A stretch of DNA of 64,000 bases from contig NZ_JABMII010000010.1 of the NCBI RefSeq assembly GCF_014884995.1, forward strand, positions 21,011 through 85,010. Direction: 5' to 3'. A model generated the notes under the pieces. It had not been told where the DNA came from. It did no database searches and was given only the letters and a program-made list of their open reading frames with translations. The position numbers and the translations under genes are program-made. This document shows positions 22,888 to 32,892 of the stretch, piece after piece. How positions within the stretch are numbered: the first letter of the stretch is position 1; each line of letters starts with the position of its first letter. This DNA comes from Spirabiliibacterium pneumoniae. Its GTDB lineage: Bacteria; Pseudomonadota; Gammaproteobacteria; Enterobacterales; Pasteurellaceae.

Positions 22888-24068
22888 TTGAGTTTCACTG
22901 GCAGGGCGTGTCTAGCTTAGGCATTGCGCAAAAGGGGATTATTCTCGCGCCGAACAAGGCACAAGCGCAACTTCGTCTAGCTAACGCAGGTGTGTTTGAC
23001 GTGAAACTACAGCGCAACTGGCGTTTGCCACGCAAACTGACTTCGGCTGATGTGTTACACTTTTGTCAACAATTGGCGATGTTGAGCCAGGCGAAGGTGC
23101 CTATTTCGCAAGCCATTGAGCTGATTCAACACAACACGCGCCACAAAGCACTCTTTGCATGGCTGGAGACAATTTTGCAAAAGCTCGCGCTGGGGTATCA
23201 TTTGTCTCAGGCGTTGGCAGAGCATCGTCATGTTTTCAGTGCACAAGAGCGGGAATTGATTTCCATCGGTGAACAGACAGGCACATTGCCAGAAATACTC
23301 ACTCGCATAGCACGCGCGAAAAGTGAACAGATGGCCTTACGTCAGAAACTGCAAAAAATGGCATTTTACCCAACCTTGGTGTTTGTGATTTCGTTTGTGT
23401 TGGCATTGCTACTGTTGCTATTTGTGGTGCCAGTGTTTGGTGAAATGTATCAACAAAATCACCAAACCTTACCGCACTTTACTGTATGGCTGCTCGATCT
23501 TTCACGCCTAGCGCAAACGTATGGGATGATGGCAGTTGGGGTGTTAATACTGGGCGTGGTGGGAATAAAATGGCAGATACGGAAAAATGACACTGTGCGT
23601 GCGTGGTTCACTCGATTGTGGCTCAAGCTGCCAGTGGTGGGTGCCATTATGCAGGCGCAAGCAAGGTTGCAGCTGAGCCAAAATTTAAGCCTGATGCTCA
23701 ACGCAGGGCTTACACTGGTGCAGGCGGTGGATATTTTAGCCAAGCAAAAAAGCAATGTGGTGCAGCACCATGCGTTGGTGCATTGCCAGCAACTGCTCGC
23801 ACAAGGGTATCGCTTTTCGCAAAGCGTAGGCAGCACACTGTTTTCTCAGCAGGAGCAAAGCATGCTACACATTGCAGAACAAAGCAATGCGCTAGGGGTT
23901 ATGCTTGCGCAGATGAGCGATGCGCATCGCCGCGCACTCAACCACAAACTTGATTTGCTCTCGCAATTGCTGGAACCGATGTTAATGCTGCTGATTGGCG
24001 CGATGATAGGCGGCGTGATGTTGGGGCTTTATCTGCCGATTTTCAATATGGGAGCCATGTTGGGATGA
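22884..24068 (+). CDS. pilC: Pilus inner-membrane platform protein PilC
   Basis: A 394-residue GspF-family protein with two cytoplasmic T2SF domains (about residues 45-165 and 250-370), each followed by membrane segments (about 155-185, 200-220 and 360-390). Conserved signatures such as FCQQLAMLSQAKVPISQAIE and LSLMLNAGLTLVQAVDIL are present. It anchors pilus assembly to PilB. It overlaps pilB and pilD by 4 bases each, so the operon is translationally coupled. Confidence 0.93.
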   Translation: MIEFHWQGVSSLGIAQKGIILAPNKAQAQLRLANAGVFDVKLQRNWRLPRKLTSADVLHFCQQLAMLSQAKVPISQAIELIQHNTRHKALFAWLETILQKLALGYHLSQALAEHRHVFSAQERELISIGEQTGTLPEILTRIARAKSEQMALRQKLQKMAFYPTLVFVISFVLALLLLLFVVPVFGEMYQQNHQTLPHFTVWLLDLSRLAQTYGMMAVGVLILGVVGIKWQIRKNDTVRAWFTRLWLKLPVVGAIMQAQARLQLSQNLSLMLNAGLTLVQAVDILAKQKSNVVQHHALVHCQQLLAQGYRFSQSVGSTLFSQQEQSMLHIAEQSNALGVMLAQMSDAHRRALNHKLDLLSQLLEPMLMLLIGAMIGGVMLGLYLPIFNMGAMLG

Positions 24069-24739
24069 TTTTGACCGCACTTTTGCTTGGCGCACTGGCA
24101 GGTGTGGCATTGCAGCACGCACTTCAGCGTTTCCCTGAGCATATTAATCGCCTGTTGCAGGCTGAATGTGAGATGCTTGATGCGCATTTCTCGCTGCCTT
24201 CTGCGCAGCACCTTGCACCTTTCCCGTCGTGTGCAAGGAGGCTGTATGCAACTTTGGGGGCGATGGCAAGTGTGCTGTGCTGGTGGAAAAGTGCCAGCCT
24301 GCTGGCTTACGGGTTGAACGTGGCGATGCTGTGGCTACTGTTGCATATTGCGCTCACTGATTGGCGTTACCATTTACTTTCTTCTCTCAATTGCGTGTTG
24401 TTGGCTTTGATCGGATTGCTTAAAGTGCGGTTTGGGCTTGGCCTTACTCCCGCACAATTATGTGAAAGTGTGCTGTTTGCCATGTTGCTTAGTTTGGTGA
24501 TCGCTGATGTGAGTCGTTGGATTTATCAACGCTGTGTATTTGGTGAGGGCGATTGCTATCTTTTGTGCGCACAGGCGTGTTTTTTGCCGAGTGTATGTTT
24601 ACCGCATGTTTTACTGTGGGCAAGCGTGTTGACGCTGGCGGTGGTAGCGATAAGCGTATTATGTAAGCGACCATGCCCTAGCGTATTGCCATTCGCGCCA
24701 GGGCTAGTGGTGAGTTTTGGTTTAGTGTTGTTGTATTAA
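24065..24739 (+). CDS. pilD: Prepilin peptidase PilD
   Basis: A 224-residue polytopic membrane aspartyl protease that cuts the PilA leader. The catalytic Asp99 is in ALTDWRYHLL and Asp163 in the FGEGD motif; PFAPGL near the end is also typical. The cytoplasmic zinc/methyltransferase domain with CPxC pairs of larger family members is missing or reduced, so N-methylation of the pilin is uncertain. The stop overlaps the convergent modE end by 4 bases. Confidence 0.9.
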   Translation: MILTALLLGALAGVALQHALQRFPEHINRLLQAECEMLDAHFSLPSAQHLAPFPSCARRLYATLGAMASVLCWWKSASLLAYGLNVAMLWLLLHIALTDWRYHLLSSLNCVLLALIGLLKVRFGLGLTPAQLCESVLFAMLLSLVIADVSRWIYQRCVFGEGDCYLLCAQACFLPSVCLPHVLLWASVLTLAVVAISVLCKRPCPSVLPFAPGLVVSFGLVLLY

Positions 24740-25509
24740 AGCGCTAGTAAAATGATCTTTTCGGGATCGATGGTGAAATAAACCGCTTCCCCTTCGTTAA
24801 AAGGTTCACTATCAAGCAAAGAGGCGCATAAAACTAAGCGATTTATAGTCAACAGTACCTCTTGGGTATCTTGCAAGGTCATAACACTTTTCACTTGACC
24901 TTGAAAAGTGTTGAGTTGCTCGCGCGGTGTGCGCGACAAAGTGATCCACGGTGCTTTAAACATCATAAGCAGCTCTTGCCCAAGGTGAATATTGAGGCGT
25001 TGACGGCTGGCTTGTGTAATGCTGGCGACGATAGGCTGTTCAAAGCCGATGACTTTCAGGCTAACATTGCATTTCAGGTTGTGGATTTCGATGTTTTCCA
25101 CTTGCCCGAAAAGCTGATTGCGCGCACTGCTTTGCAACCCAAAGCGGGCCGTTGCTGCCAACAAGCTGGTGAGTGGAATGGATTCATCTTGCAAAATGCT
25201 AAAGGCACGTTGTTGCGATTGCTCCAACAAGGTGTAGAGTTTAAGTACACGCTTGGCGTAATCCGTCAGTTGTGTACCACCGCCTTCTTTGCCACCAGTG
25301 TTACGCAATAATAAAGGTTTTGGGCTAACCGCTTCCATCGCATTAAGGCTATCCCAAGCAGTTTTGTAACTGATATTAATCAGCTTGGCGGCTTGTGAAA
25401 TCGATCCGCAAGCATCAATATTTTTCAGTAGCGCAATGCGTCGTGGGTCAACAAAAACCTGTTGCTGTAGTTTGATGCTTAAATCAATTTCAATTGCGTT
25501 GTTGGCCAT
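24736..25509 (-). CDS. modE: Molybdate-dependent regulator ModE
   Basis: A 257-residue protein with an N-terminal winged helix (IDACGSISQAAKLINISYKT, residues 30-49) and two C-terminal MOP domains (about 120-185 and 195-255) that bind molybdate. With molybdate it represses modABC. It is divergent from modA, and a ModE box lies between them, upstream of modA. It ends in a 4-base overlap with pilD. Confidence 0.95.
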   Translation of the reverse strand: MANNAIEIDLSIKLQQQVFVDPRRIALLKNIDACGSISQAAKLINISYKTAWDSLNAMEAVSPKPLLLRNTGGKEGGGTQLTDYAKRVLKLYTLLEQSQQRAFSILQDESIPLTSLLAATARFGLQSSARNQLFGQVENIEIHNLKCNVSLKVIGFEQPIVASITQASRQRLNIHLGQELLMMFKAPWITLSRTPREQLNTFQGQVKSVMTLQDTQEVLLTINRLVLCASLLDSEPFNEGEAVYFTIDPEKIILLAL

Positions 25510-25579
25510 ATATCCCCCTATACTCGTGGTTATTATTCTAAAATAAAAATCTGCCTTGCCATAGGCTTATTTTTATATC

Positions 25580-25602
25580 ATTATATAGAGGTTTATATAA
25601 CG
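25580..25602 (+). promoter_or_regulatory. ModE operator
   Basis: ATTATATA, a six-base gap and TATATAACG form the near-perfect palindrome of the known ModE box (consensus halves CGNTATATA/TATATAACG). It lies 26 bases before the modA start, where it would cover the promoter of modABC. Confidence 0.8.
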
Positions 25603-25627
25603 TTTTCCATTCACATTAGAGGTATCT

Positions 25628-26395
25628 ATGTTAAAAAATATCAAAAAAACATTACTCGTGTTAAGTGCATTAGCTGTTGCCTTGCCTGGCCTTGCGCAAG
25701 AGAAGTTAACCGTTTTTGCCGCGGCGTCAATGACCAATGTGTTGCAAGACATCGGTGAGCAATTCAAAAAAGACAATAAAGATACTGATGTGGTGTTCTC
25801 TTTTGCCTCATCATCGGTTGTGGCTCGCCAAATTAATGAAGGCGCACCCGCTGACATCTTTGTGTCTGCTAATCAAAAATGGATGAATTTCTTAGAAGAA
25901 AACGACAAAATCGTAAACGATTCACGTAAAACCATCGCGGGTAACACATTGGTGTTGATTGCGCCAAAATCGGCAGGCGACGTTAAATTTAACCCAGCTA
26001 AACCTGAATGGGTGAGCTATTTAGGTGAACGTTTCTTGGCCGTTGGTGATCCCGATCATGTGCCAGCTGGTAACTACGCTAAAACTGCACTGACTAACCT
26101 CGATCTTTGGGGTAAAGTGGAAAGCAAATTAGCTCGTGCTGCCAATGTGCGTGCAGCGTTAGCGTTAGTTGAACGCGGTGAATCACCGTTGGGTATTGTT
26201 TATGCCACCGATGCGGCGGAAAGCGATAAAGTGCAAGTTGTTGGCATCTTCCCACAAAGTGCTTATAACGCAATTGAATATCCAGCTGCGATTGTGAAAG
26301 ATCATGACAGCAAAACAGCGCAAGACTTTATGAACTTCTTGGGTTCAGAAAAAGGAAAAGAAACCTTAACTAAATATGGTTTCAGCGTTAAATAA
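25628..26395 (+). CDS. modA: Molybdate-binding protein ModA
   Basis: A 255-residue periplasmic binding protein. The signal peptide of about 22 residues ends ALPGLAQ, then EKLTVFAAASMTNVLQDIGE, the molybdate-binding start of the family with Ser, and the FASSSVVARQI motif. It captures molybdate or tungstate for ModBC. It is the first gene of modABC, under a ModE box. A paired uptake-signal hairpin follows it. Confidence 0.97.
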   Translation: MLKNIKKTLLVLSALAVALPGLAQEKLTVFAAASMTNVLQDIGEQFKKDNKDTDVVFSFASSSVVARQINEGAPADIFVSANQKWMNFLEENDKIVNDSRKTIAGNTLVLIAPKSAGDVKFNPAKPEWVSYLGERFLAVGDPDHVPAGNYAKTALTNLDLWGKVESKLARAANVRAALALVERGESPLGIVYATDAAESDKVQVVGIFPQSAYNAIEYPAAIVKDHDSKTAQDFMNFLGSEKGKETLTKYGFSVK

Positions 26396-26413
26396 TGACA
26401 TGTGATAGTGATC

Positions 26414-26436
26414 AAAGTGCGGTCTGACCGCACTTT
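26414..26436 (+). terminator. Uptake-signal hairpin between modA and modB
   Basis: AAAGTGCGGT and ACCGCACTTT form a ten-base stem with a three-base loop, then ATTTTTAT. It lies within the modABC operon, so it may end part of the transcripts and give more ModA than ModBC, or protect the modA mRNA 3' end. Confidence 0.65.
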
Positions 26437-26454
26437 ATTTTTATCTAACAGGCG

Positions 26455-27186
26455 GTGCACTTGGACGCTTTAATTTCGTATTTCACTCTCTCTCCAGTTG
26501 AGCTTTCAGCGGTCAAGCTGAGCTTGCGCGTGGCGTTACTGGCCATGCTGTGTAGCTTGCCATTGGCGATTTTTCTCGCGTGGCTTTTGGCGCGTTATGA
26601 TTTTCCAGGCAAGAATTTACTCAATGGAATCATTCACTTGCCATTAGTGTTACCGCCGGTGGTGATTGGCTATTTATTATTGGTAGGATTGGGTCGCAAC
26701 GGTGTGATCGGGCATTATTTGTATCAATGGTTTGGGTTGACCTTTGCTTTTAGCTGGCGTGGGGCAGTGGTGGCGTCTGCGGTGGTGGCATTCCCACTGG
26801 TGGTGCGTTCTATCCGTCTAGCATTGGAAAATGTGGATCCAAAATTAGAACAAGCCGCGCGCACACTCGGGGCAAGCCCATGGCGAGTCTTTTTTTCGAT
26901 TACGTTGCCGTTGTCGTTTTCAGGGATTTTGGCGGGCGTTGTGCTCGGGTTTGCCCGTTCATTGGGTGAATTTGGTGCCACGATCACATTTGTTTCCAAC
27001 ATTATTGGTGAAACGCAAACCATTCCACTGGCGATGTATTCTTTGATTGAAACCCCAGGCATGGAAAGTGCGGCGGCACGTTTGTGTGTGATCGCCATTA
27101 TCATCGCCTTGATTTCATTAATTTTATCAGAATGGCTCGCGCGTAAGGCAAAATACAAATTAGGACAACGCGATGCTGGAAATTAG
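26455..27186 (+). CDS. modB: Molybdate ABC transporter permease ModB
   Basis: A 243-residue inner-membrane permease with five or six membrane segments and the EAA loop EQAARTLGASPWRVFFSITL near residue 133. The start codon is GTG (26455) or possibly TTG two codons later; AGGCGG is just upstream. The end overlaps modC by 14 bases. Confidence 0.95.
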   Translation: MHLDALISYFTLSPVELSAVKLSLRVALLAMLCSLPLAIFLAWLLARYDFPGKNLLNGIIHLPLVLPPVVIGYLLLVGLGRNGVIGHYLYQWFGLTFAFSWRGAVVASAVVAFPLVVRSIRLALENVDPKLEQAARTLGASPWRVFFSITLPLSFSGILAGVVLGFARSLGEFGATITFVSNIIGETQTIPLAMYSLIETPGMESAAARLCVIAIIIALISLILSEWLARKAKYKLGQRDAGN

Positions 27187-28234
27187 TGTTAAAAAACAAC
27201 TTGGCGCAATGGCATTAGAAGTTGATGTACAAGTGCCTAATCGTGGTGTAACCGCACTTTTTGGACTTTCGGGTAGCGGAAAATCTTCTTTGATTAACCT
27301 AGTGAGCGGTTTAACCAAACCTGATGATGGCTATATTTTGCTCAATGGTAAAACACTGGTGGATAAACGCCGTGGCGTGTATTTGCCGCCTGAGCGGCGC
27401 AAAGTTGGGTATGTGTTTCAAGATGCACGACTTTTTCCGCACTATACGGTGCGTGGTAATTTGCATTACGGCATGAACAAACAGCAAGTGCAAAATTTTG
27501 ATGAAATTGTTTCACTGCTGGGCATTGAGTCGCTACTGAATCGTTATCCACTTACACTCTCTGGTGGGGAAAAACAACGTGTAGCGATTGGCCGTGCGTT
27601 GTTTACACAGCCAGATTTGTTACTGATGGACGAGCCACTTGCTGCACTGGATTTACCTCGTAAGCAAGAGTTATTAGATTACCTAGATCGCTTGACGAAA
27701 GAGATTGAGATTCCTATTTTATATGTTAGCCACAGCCTTGAAGAGTTGTTACGTTTGGCGCAACAGGTGATTTTGATGGATGACGGCAAGGTGTTGGCGT
27801 ATGATAAATTAGAAACCATTTGGCAAAGTAAGCACTTTTTGCCGTGGAAGAACGAAACCAAGCAAAGTGCGGTTTTCAGCTTGCCAGTGTTGTTGCACCA
27901 TCAGCAATTCCCGATGACTGGGCTGGATTTTGCTGGTCAACAACTGTGGATTCGAAAAACGGATAAAAAAGTGGGTGAGCCAGTGCGAGTGTGCGTTTTT
28001 GCCAGTGATGTCACGCTCTCTTTGGAGCCAGCCAAAAATAGCTCAGTGCGTAATGTGTTAGCCTGCCAAGTCAGCGCGATTGATAAACACAATAGTCATG
28101 AAATTGAGGTTATACTCCATACCGAGGGCTTGACCTTCAGCGCGCTGATTACACCGTGGGCGTTGGCAGAGCTGGATTTACGTGTGGGTATGCGCCTGTA
28201 TGCGCAAGTGAAAAGTGTCAGCGTGATTCGCTAA
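27173..28234 (+). CDS. modC: Molybdate ABC transporter ATPase ModC
   Basis: A 353-residue ATPase with Walker A GLSGSGKSS near residue 33, signature LSGGEKQRVAIGRAL near 127 and Walker B LLLMDEP, then a C-terminal MOP-like regulatory domain (about 290-350). It powers molybdate import by ModAB. Several uptake cores lie in the gene. Confidence 0.96.
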   Translation: MLEISVKKQLGAMALEVDVQVPNRGVTALFGLSGSGKSSLINLVSGLTKPDDGYILLNGKTLVDKRRGVYLPPERRKVGYVFQDARLFPHYTVRGNLHYGMNKQQVQNFDEIVSLLGIESLLNRYPLTLSGGEKQRVAIGRALFTQPDLLLMDEPLAALDLPRKQELLDYLDRLTKEIEIPILYVSHSLEELLRLAQQVILMDDGKVLAYDKLETIWQSKHFLPWKNETKQSAVFSLPVLLHHQQFPMTGLDFAGQQLWIRKTDKKVGEPVRVCVFASDVTLSLEPAKNSSVRNVLACQVSAIDKHNSHEIEVILHTEGLTFSALITPWALAELDLRVGMRLYAQVKSVSVIR

Positions 28235-28246
28235 TGCGAGAGATAA

Positions 28247-28275
28247 AAAACCCTTGGAAATACCAAGGGTTTTTT
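28247..28275. terminator. Terminator between modC and frdD
   Basis: AACCCTTGG and CCAAGGGTT form a nine-base stem with a five-base loop, with T runs on one side and A runs on the other, so it can end transcripts from both convergent operons. Confidence 0.85.
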
Positions 28276-28287
28276 GTTATTTGGCGG

Positions 28288-28629
28288 TTAGATGTTGATG
28301 ACCGCAAAGAAGGTGATCACAGAGTAAAGTGCGGCCAAGCCGTAGAAGATCACGCCGCTGGCTGGCAAATGTACTTTGAAATCGTGCAAGCCGTGGTGAA
28401 CACGGTGCATGCCACACCACATTGGGAAGATTGCCACGACCAGTAAAATTAGCTTGCCTAAAAAACTGTGGGCAAATGCCACCATATTTTCAGGGCTGAC
28501 TAAGCCAAGTGGATATAAAAAGAGCAAAATTAGAGCCAATACAGGGAATACGATGGCACTGACGGTGCCGCCTGTACCAAAGAGTAGCCAAACTACAGGC
28601 TCGTTGGAACGTTTTGGTGATTGATTCAT
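28288..28629 (-). CDS. frdD: Fumarate reductase subunit D
   Basis: A 113-residue membrane anchor with three membrane segments. The start [20 protein letters not shown] has AGGAGG upstream; an earlier frame start lacks support. With FrdC it holds the catalytic FrdAB on the inner face of the membrane and takes electrons from menaquinol. It is the last gene of frdABCD. Confidence 0.95.
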   Translation of the reverse strand: MNQSPKRSNEPVVWLLFGTGGTVSAIVFPVLALILLFLYPLGLVSPENMVAFAHSFLGKLILLVVAIFPMWCGMHRVHHGLHDFKVHLPASGVIFYGLAALYSVITFFAVINI

Positions 28630-28639
28630 CGTATCCTCC

Positions 28640-29041
28640 TTAAATGTATACAAGAATAAGAGTAACGAGGGACACAAGCAGGGTGATGGCCCACATCAAC
28701 ATACGAATCCACATTTGTGGCACGCGCTCATTCTTGTAGATCAGGTTTAATGCTTTTGGTGTTAAGCCAAACCAAGTGACCGTGTTAAACACCACGCCTG
28801 CGAGGGTGATCACGTTGAGGATAATCACCAATGGATTTTTCAAAAAGCCCACAAAGTTGGTGGTGAAGGTGCCGTTGCCCAAGCAAATAAAGCCGTAGAG
28901 CAGTACAATGCAAAACCAAATGGTTGGCAAGGCAGTGGCCTCACGCACCATGTAGAATTTGTAAAAATCCAATCGTTTCCACCAAGTTGGTTTCACTTCG
29001 CGGACGTATTTTTTACGTTTTGATGTTGTAGTAGTATTCAT
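28640..29041 (-). CDS. frdC: Fumarate reductase subunit C
   Basis: A 133-residue membrane anchor with three membrane segments after a basic N-terminus ([20 protein letters not shown]). The conserved segment [20 protein letters not shown] is present, with a Glu that in E. coli FrdC takes part in quinol oxidation. Good GGAGG ribosome site. Confidence 0.95.
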   Translation of the reverse strand: MNTTTTSKRKKYVREVKPTWWKRLDFYKFYMVREATALPTIWFCIVLLYGFICLGNGTFTTNFVGFLKNPLVIILNVITLAGVVFNTVTWFGLTPKALNLIYKNERVPQMWIRMLMWAITLLVSLVTLILVYI

Positions 29042-29051
29042 TCGCCCCTCC

Positions 29052-29789
29052 TTACTTTTGCGGTTTCAGCATTGCGATAACGTAGTCTTTGGACGACTCG
29101 ACTTTGCCTTGGTTTACCGCAGCCGCTGGGTCAACGTGTTTCGGACAGACTTCAGAGCAAAAGCCAACGAAAGTACATGTCCATACCCCGTTTTTACCGT
29201 TGATAATTTTCATCCGCTCCGCTTTTCCGTGGTCGCGGTTATCAAGGTTGTAACGATGAGCCAATGTCAACACGGCAGGGCCGACGAATTCAGGGTTTAA
29301 CCCAAATTGTGGGCAGGCAGCATAACAAAGCCCACAGTTGATGCACATAGAGAAAGTGCGGTATTTTTCCAACTGTGCTGGGGTTTGTTTAGCCCGTTGT
29401 CCTGGTGGCGTTTGGTTGCCGATGATATACGGTTTGATGGATTCTAAACTTTCGATAAAGTGGCTTAAATCCACCACCAAATCCCGCTCAATTGGGAAGT
29501 TTGCTAATGGTTCAATGCGCATAAAGCCACTGTAATCACGCAAAAACGTTTTACAGGCTAAGCTCGGGCGGTTATTGACCATCATGCCACATGAGCCACA
29601 AATGGCCATCCGGCAAGACCAGCGATAAGATAGTTCTGGCTCCAGTTTGTCTTTGATGTAGCCGAGTGCGTCAAGCAGCGAGGTTTGATCATCATAAGGC
29701 ACATCATAGGCTTTCAAATAAGGTTCATTATCGACTTCTGGGTTGTAGCGCAGAATTTCGACTTTCATAATTTTATTTGCTTGACCCAT
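29052..29789 (-). CDS. frdB: Fumarate reductase iron-sulfur subunit
   Basis: A 245-residue subunit with a [2Fe-2S] ferredoxin domain (Cys in [13 protein letters not shown] and ACK, residues 59-79) and a C-terminal domain with [4Fe-4S] and [3Fe-4S] motifs ([13 protein letters not shown] near 148, [13 protein letters not shown] near 204). It passes electrons from quinol to FrdA. The ATG at 29789 has GGAG and follows frdA by 3 bases. Confidence 0.97.
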   Translation of the reverse strand: MGQANKIMKVEILRYNPEVDNEPYLKAYDVPYDDQTSLLDALGYIKDKLEPELSYRWSCRMAICGSCGMMVNNRPSLACKTFLRDYSGFMRIEPLANFPIERDLVVDLSHFIESLESIKPYIIGNQTPPGQRAKQTPAQLEKYRTFSMCINCGLCYAACPQFGLNPEFVGPAVLTLAHRYNLDNRDHGKAERMKIINGKNGVWTCTFVGFCSEVCPKHVDPAAAVNQGKVESSKDYVIAMLKPQK

Positions 29790-29792
29790 AGT

Positions 29793-31592
29793 TTACTCCT
29801 TGTTTGCCTTAGCTGCTTTCTCAGCTGCTTCTGCTGCTTCAGCTTCTGCACCATACACACGTTTTGCTGGTTGTGATTTCGTGATCTTCACATCACTGTA
29901 TTCAATGGTTGGTGCGCCGTCTGCATTGTAATAGGCAAGCGTATGTTTGAGGTAATTGACATCATCACGTTCAGTGTAGTCTAAACGTTGGTGTGCACCA
30001 CGCGATTCTTTACGAGCAATAGCAGAAGAGGAAATTGACTGTGCAACATCTAAGATCGTGCCCAGCTCAATGGTGTATAAAATATCGGTGTTAAACACAC
30101 TTGAGCGGTCAGAGATGCGAATTTTTTTAAAGCGCTCTTTGAGTTCAGCAATTTTATCGACAGTTTTTTGCATAGATTCTTCGGTGCGGTAGATACCACA
30201 GCCTTCTTCCATCGCATCGCCCATTTCATCACGAATGTGTGACCAACTTTCGTTGCCTTCTTGTTCAAGCAACGCATTAAGACGACCGACCACATCGCGA
30301 GCTTGCGCATCAATAGCCGCACTATTAGCTTGGCTGCTTTCGGCTGCACGTTTGGCGGCGTTTTCACCCGCCACTTTACCGAGAACCACAAGTTCTGCAA
30401 GTGAGTTTGAACCTAAACGGTTGGCGCCATGCAAACCAGAAGAGGCACACTCACCGACAGCAAATAAGCCTTTAATACGGGTTTCAGCTTGTTGATCAAC
30501 TTCAATCCCACCCATGGTGTAGTGTACTACCGGGCGAACAGGAATTGGTGCTTTTGCAGGATCTACGCCTTCGTAGGCTTTCGCCAATTCACAGATAAAT
30601 GGCAAACGTTCGTGTAAATATTTTTCACCGAGGTGACGTAGGTCAAGATGCACTACATCTACACCCTTGGCTGTTTTAAGGGTGTTACCTTTGCGCCATT
30701 CCTGCCAGAACGCTTGAGAGACTTTGTCACGCGGACCTAATTCCATATATTTGTTTTCAGGTTTACCAATTGGCGTTTCAGGGCCAAGACCGTAGTCTTG
30801 TAGATAACGGTAGCCATCTTTATTGACCAAAATACCGCCTTCACCACGGCAACCTTCGGTCATCAAAATTCCTGTATTCGGTAACCCTGTTGGGTGATAT
30901 TGCACAAATTCCATATCGCGCAATGGTACGCCGTGACGGTATGCCATAGACAAGCCATCGCCTGTTACGATACCACCGTTTGTGTTGAAGCGGAATGCGC
31001 GGCAGCCACCACCCGTTGCAATAACAACGGCATTGGCGTTGATTTGCACCAATGTGCCTTCCATCATATTCATCGCAACTACACCACGAGCATGGCCGTC
31101 ATCAGTTAAAATATCCAGCACAAAGTGCTCATCGTAGCGAATAATTTGCGGGAATTGGATAGAGGTTTGGAACAAGGTGTGCAGCAAATGGAAGCCCGTT
31201 TTGTCAGCGGCAAACCAAGTACGTTCAATTTTCATTCCACCAAAACGGCGCACATTCACCTCGCCGTCTTGACGGCGGCTCCAAGGGCAGCCCCAGCGTT
31301 CGAGTTGGGTCATTTCAATTGGTGAGTGTTCAACAAAATATTCTACGACATCTTGTTCACACAACCAGTCACCACCAGCAACGGTGTCGTGAAAGTGTTT
31401 TTCATAACTGTCTTCAGACTTAATGACAGCTGCGGCACCGCCTTCTGCGGCCACAGTGTGGCTGCGCATAGGGTAAACTTTTGAAATTAATGCAATTTTT
31501 AGGTTTGGGTTAGCTTCTGCAGCTGCGATTGCAGCACGCAAGCCACCCCCACCAGCACCAACAATTGCAATATCGACATTAACGGTTTGCAC
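29793..31592 (-). CDS. frdA: Fumarate reductase flavoprotein subunit
   Basis: A 599-residue flavoprotein that reduces fumarate to succinate in anaerobic respiration. The most likely start is GTG at 31592 with GGAGG five bases upstream, giving MQTVNVDIAIVGAGGGGLRA, matching the family; a GTG four codons earlier is less likely. The FAD-linking His is in RSHTVAAEGGAAAV, the active-site Arg in TGLHGANRLGSNSL. First gene of frdABCD; an ABC-like dinucleotide fold is clear at the N-terminus. Confidence 0.97.
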   Translation of the reverse strand: MQTVNVDIAIVGAGGGGLRAAIAAAEANPNLKIALISKVYPMRSHTVAAEGGAAAVIKSEDSYEKHFHDTVAGGDWLCEQDVVEYFVEHSPIEMTQLERWGCPWSRRQDGEVNVRRFGGMKIERTWFAADKTGFHLLHTLFQTSIQFPQIIRYDEHFVLDILTDDGHARGVVAMNMMEGTLVQINANAVVIATGGGCRAFRFNTNGGIVTGDGLSMAYRHGVPLRDMEFVQYHPTGLPNTGILMTEGCRGEGGILVNKDGYRYLQDYGLGPETPIGKPENKYMELGPRDKVSQAFWQEWRKGNTLKTAKGVDVVHLDLRHLGEKYLHERLPFICELAKAYEGVDPAKAPIPVRPVVHYTMGGIEVDQQAETRIKGLFAVGECASSGLHGANRLGSNSLAELVVLGKVAGENAAKRAAESSQANSAAIDAQARDVVGRLNALLEQEGNESWSHIRDEMGDAMEEGCGIYRTEESMQKTVDKIAELKERFKKIRISDRSSVFNTDILYTIELGTILDVAQSISSSAIARKESRGAHQRLDYTERDDVNYLKHTLAYYNADGAPTIEYSDVKITKSQPAKRVYGAEAEAAEAAEKAAKANKE

Positions 31593-31909
31593 GATGTCCT
31601 CCACGCGAAATGTGAGTAAAAAGTAATGATTTAAAATACAAAAAGTAATAATTGTTAAGATAACTCAATTTGATTGAGGTCATTTTGCCACCTTTTTGAT
31701 AACAAATTAATTACTTTTTTCTAAATTGCGCCAAAAAGGTTTCATTTCGTGATCTAACTCAAAAAAGCGTGATGGGATAATAACTTACTCAAATAGTATG
31801 GTATTAGGTGCCCTTTTGAAAAAGGGTAAAGTGCGGTTGACGCAAAATCAATTGAGTGTTTTGTTAATAATCGCTAGAATGCCCACAATTTGATATAAAG
31901 CAGGTTGAT
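31593..31909. promoter_or_regulatory. Shared upstream region of frdA and epmA
   Basis: About 317 bases without a gene between divergent frdABCD and epmA. It is A/T-rich. A partial FNR-like site (TTGAT, four bases, AATTA) lies at 31696-31709, about 105 bases before frdA; anaerobic activation of frd by FNR would fit, but the second half is poor. One uptake core is near 31829. No -10/-35 pair stands out. Confidence 0.35.
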
Positions 31910-32881
31910 ATGATTTTACAACAACAATGGCAGCCAAGTGCGCCAATGAAAAACATTCTTGCGCGCGCAAAATTGCTCGCGGAGTTGCGTAGCTTTTTCA
32001 CCGATCGTGGCTTGCTGGAAGTGGAAACCCCTATTTTAAGCGAATATGCTGTCACTGATGTGCATTTGAGCGTGTTTGAAAGTCGCTACACCGCACCTTT
32101 TGCCGACGGCGATAAAATGCTCTATCTTGCCACCAGCCCAGAGTACCATATGAAACGTTTGCTGGCCGCCGGCAGCGGTCCTATTTTCCAAATCAGCAAA
32201 GTGTTCCGCAATGAAGAGAGTGGCGCGCACCATAACCCTGAATTTACCATGTTGGAGTGGTATCGACCGCACTTTGATATGTTCCGTTTGATTAATGAAG
32301 TCGATGATTTGCTGCAACAAATTTTGGACTGCAAGCCTGCGGAAAGTGTTAGCTATCAGTTTATTTTCCAAGAATGCGTAGGGCTTGACCCACTTTCAGC
32401 AGAAAAACCGCACTTGGTGAAAAAAGCACAAGAGCATGGGCTGATGGACGCAGAAAACCAAAGCCGCGATGGGCTGCTGCAATTTCTCTTCACCATGTTG
32501 GTGGAGCCGAAAATTGGGCTAGAATGCCCCGTGGCAGTGTACCATTTCCCAACGACACAAGCGGCTTTGGCGCAAATTAGCTCAGAAGATCACCGTGTAG
32601 CAGAGCGCTTTGAGTTTTATTTTAAAGGGTTAGAGCTTGCCAATGGGTTTAATGAATTGACTGACGCGCAAGAGCAAATCCAACGCTTTGAGCGTGATAA
32701 TAAACAGCGCATAGCCCTTGGGTTGCCTGAGCGGGCAATCGACCAACGCTTTATCTCGGCATTGCGCAATGGCATGCCGCAGTGTTCTGGTGTGGCGTTG
32801 GGGGTGGATCGTTTGCTGATGATTGCACTGGGCGAGAAAGAAATTCGCAATGTGCTGACGTTTAATATTGAAAATGCGTAA
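31910..32881 (+). CDS. epmA: EF-P--(R)-beta-lysine ligase EpmA
   Basis: A 323-residue paralogue of class II lysyl-tRNA synthetase without the anticodon domain (also GenX, PoxA). It attaches (R)-beta-lysine to elongation factor P. Motif 2 [20 protein letters not shown] is near residue 104 and motif 3 [14 protein letters not shown] near 300. Forms an operon with uppP, starting 11 bases after its stop. Confidence 0.95.
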   Translation: MILQQQWQPSAPMKNILARAKLLAELRSFFTDRGLLEVETPILSEYAVTDVHLSVFESRYTAPFADGDKMLYLATSPEYHMKRLLAAGSGPIFQISKVFRNEESGAHHNPEFTMLEWYRPHFDMFRLINEVDDLLQQILDCKPAESVSYQFIFQECVGLDPLSAEKPHLVKKAQEHGLMDAENQSRDGLLQFLFTMLVEPKIGLECPVAVYHFPTTQAALAQISSEDHRVAERFEFYFKGLELANGFNELTDAQEQIQRFERDNKQRIALGLPERAIDQRFISALRNGMPQCSGVALGVDRLLMIALGEKEIRNVLTFNIENA

Positions 32882-32892
32882 CGGGAGTGAGC

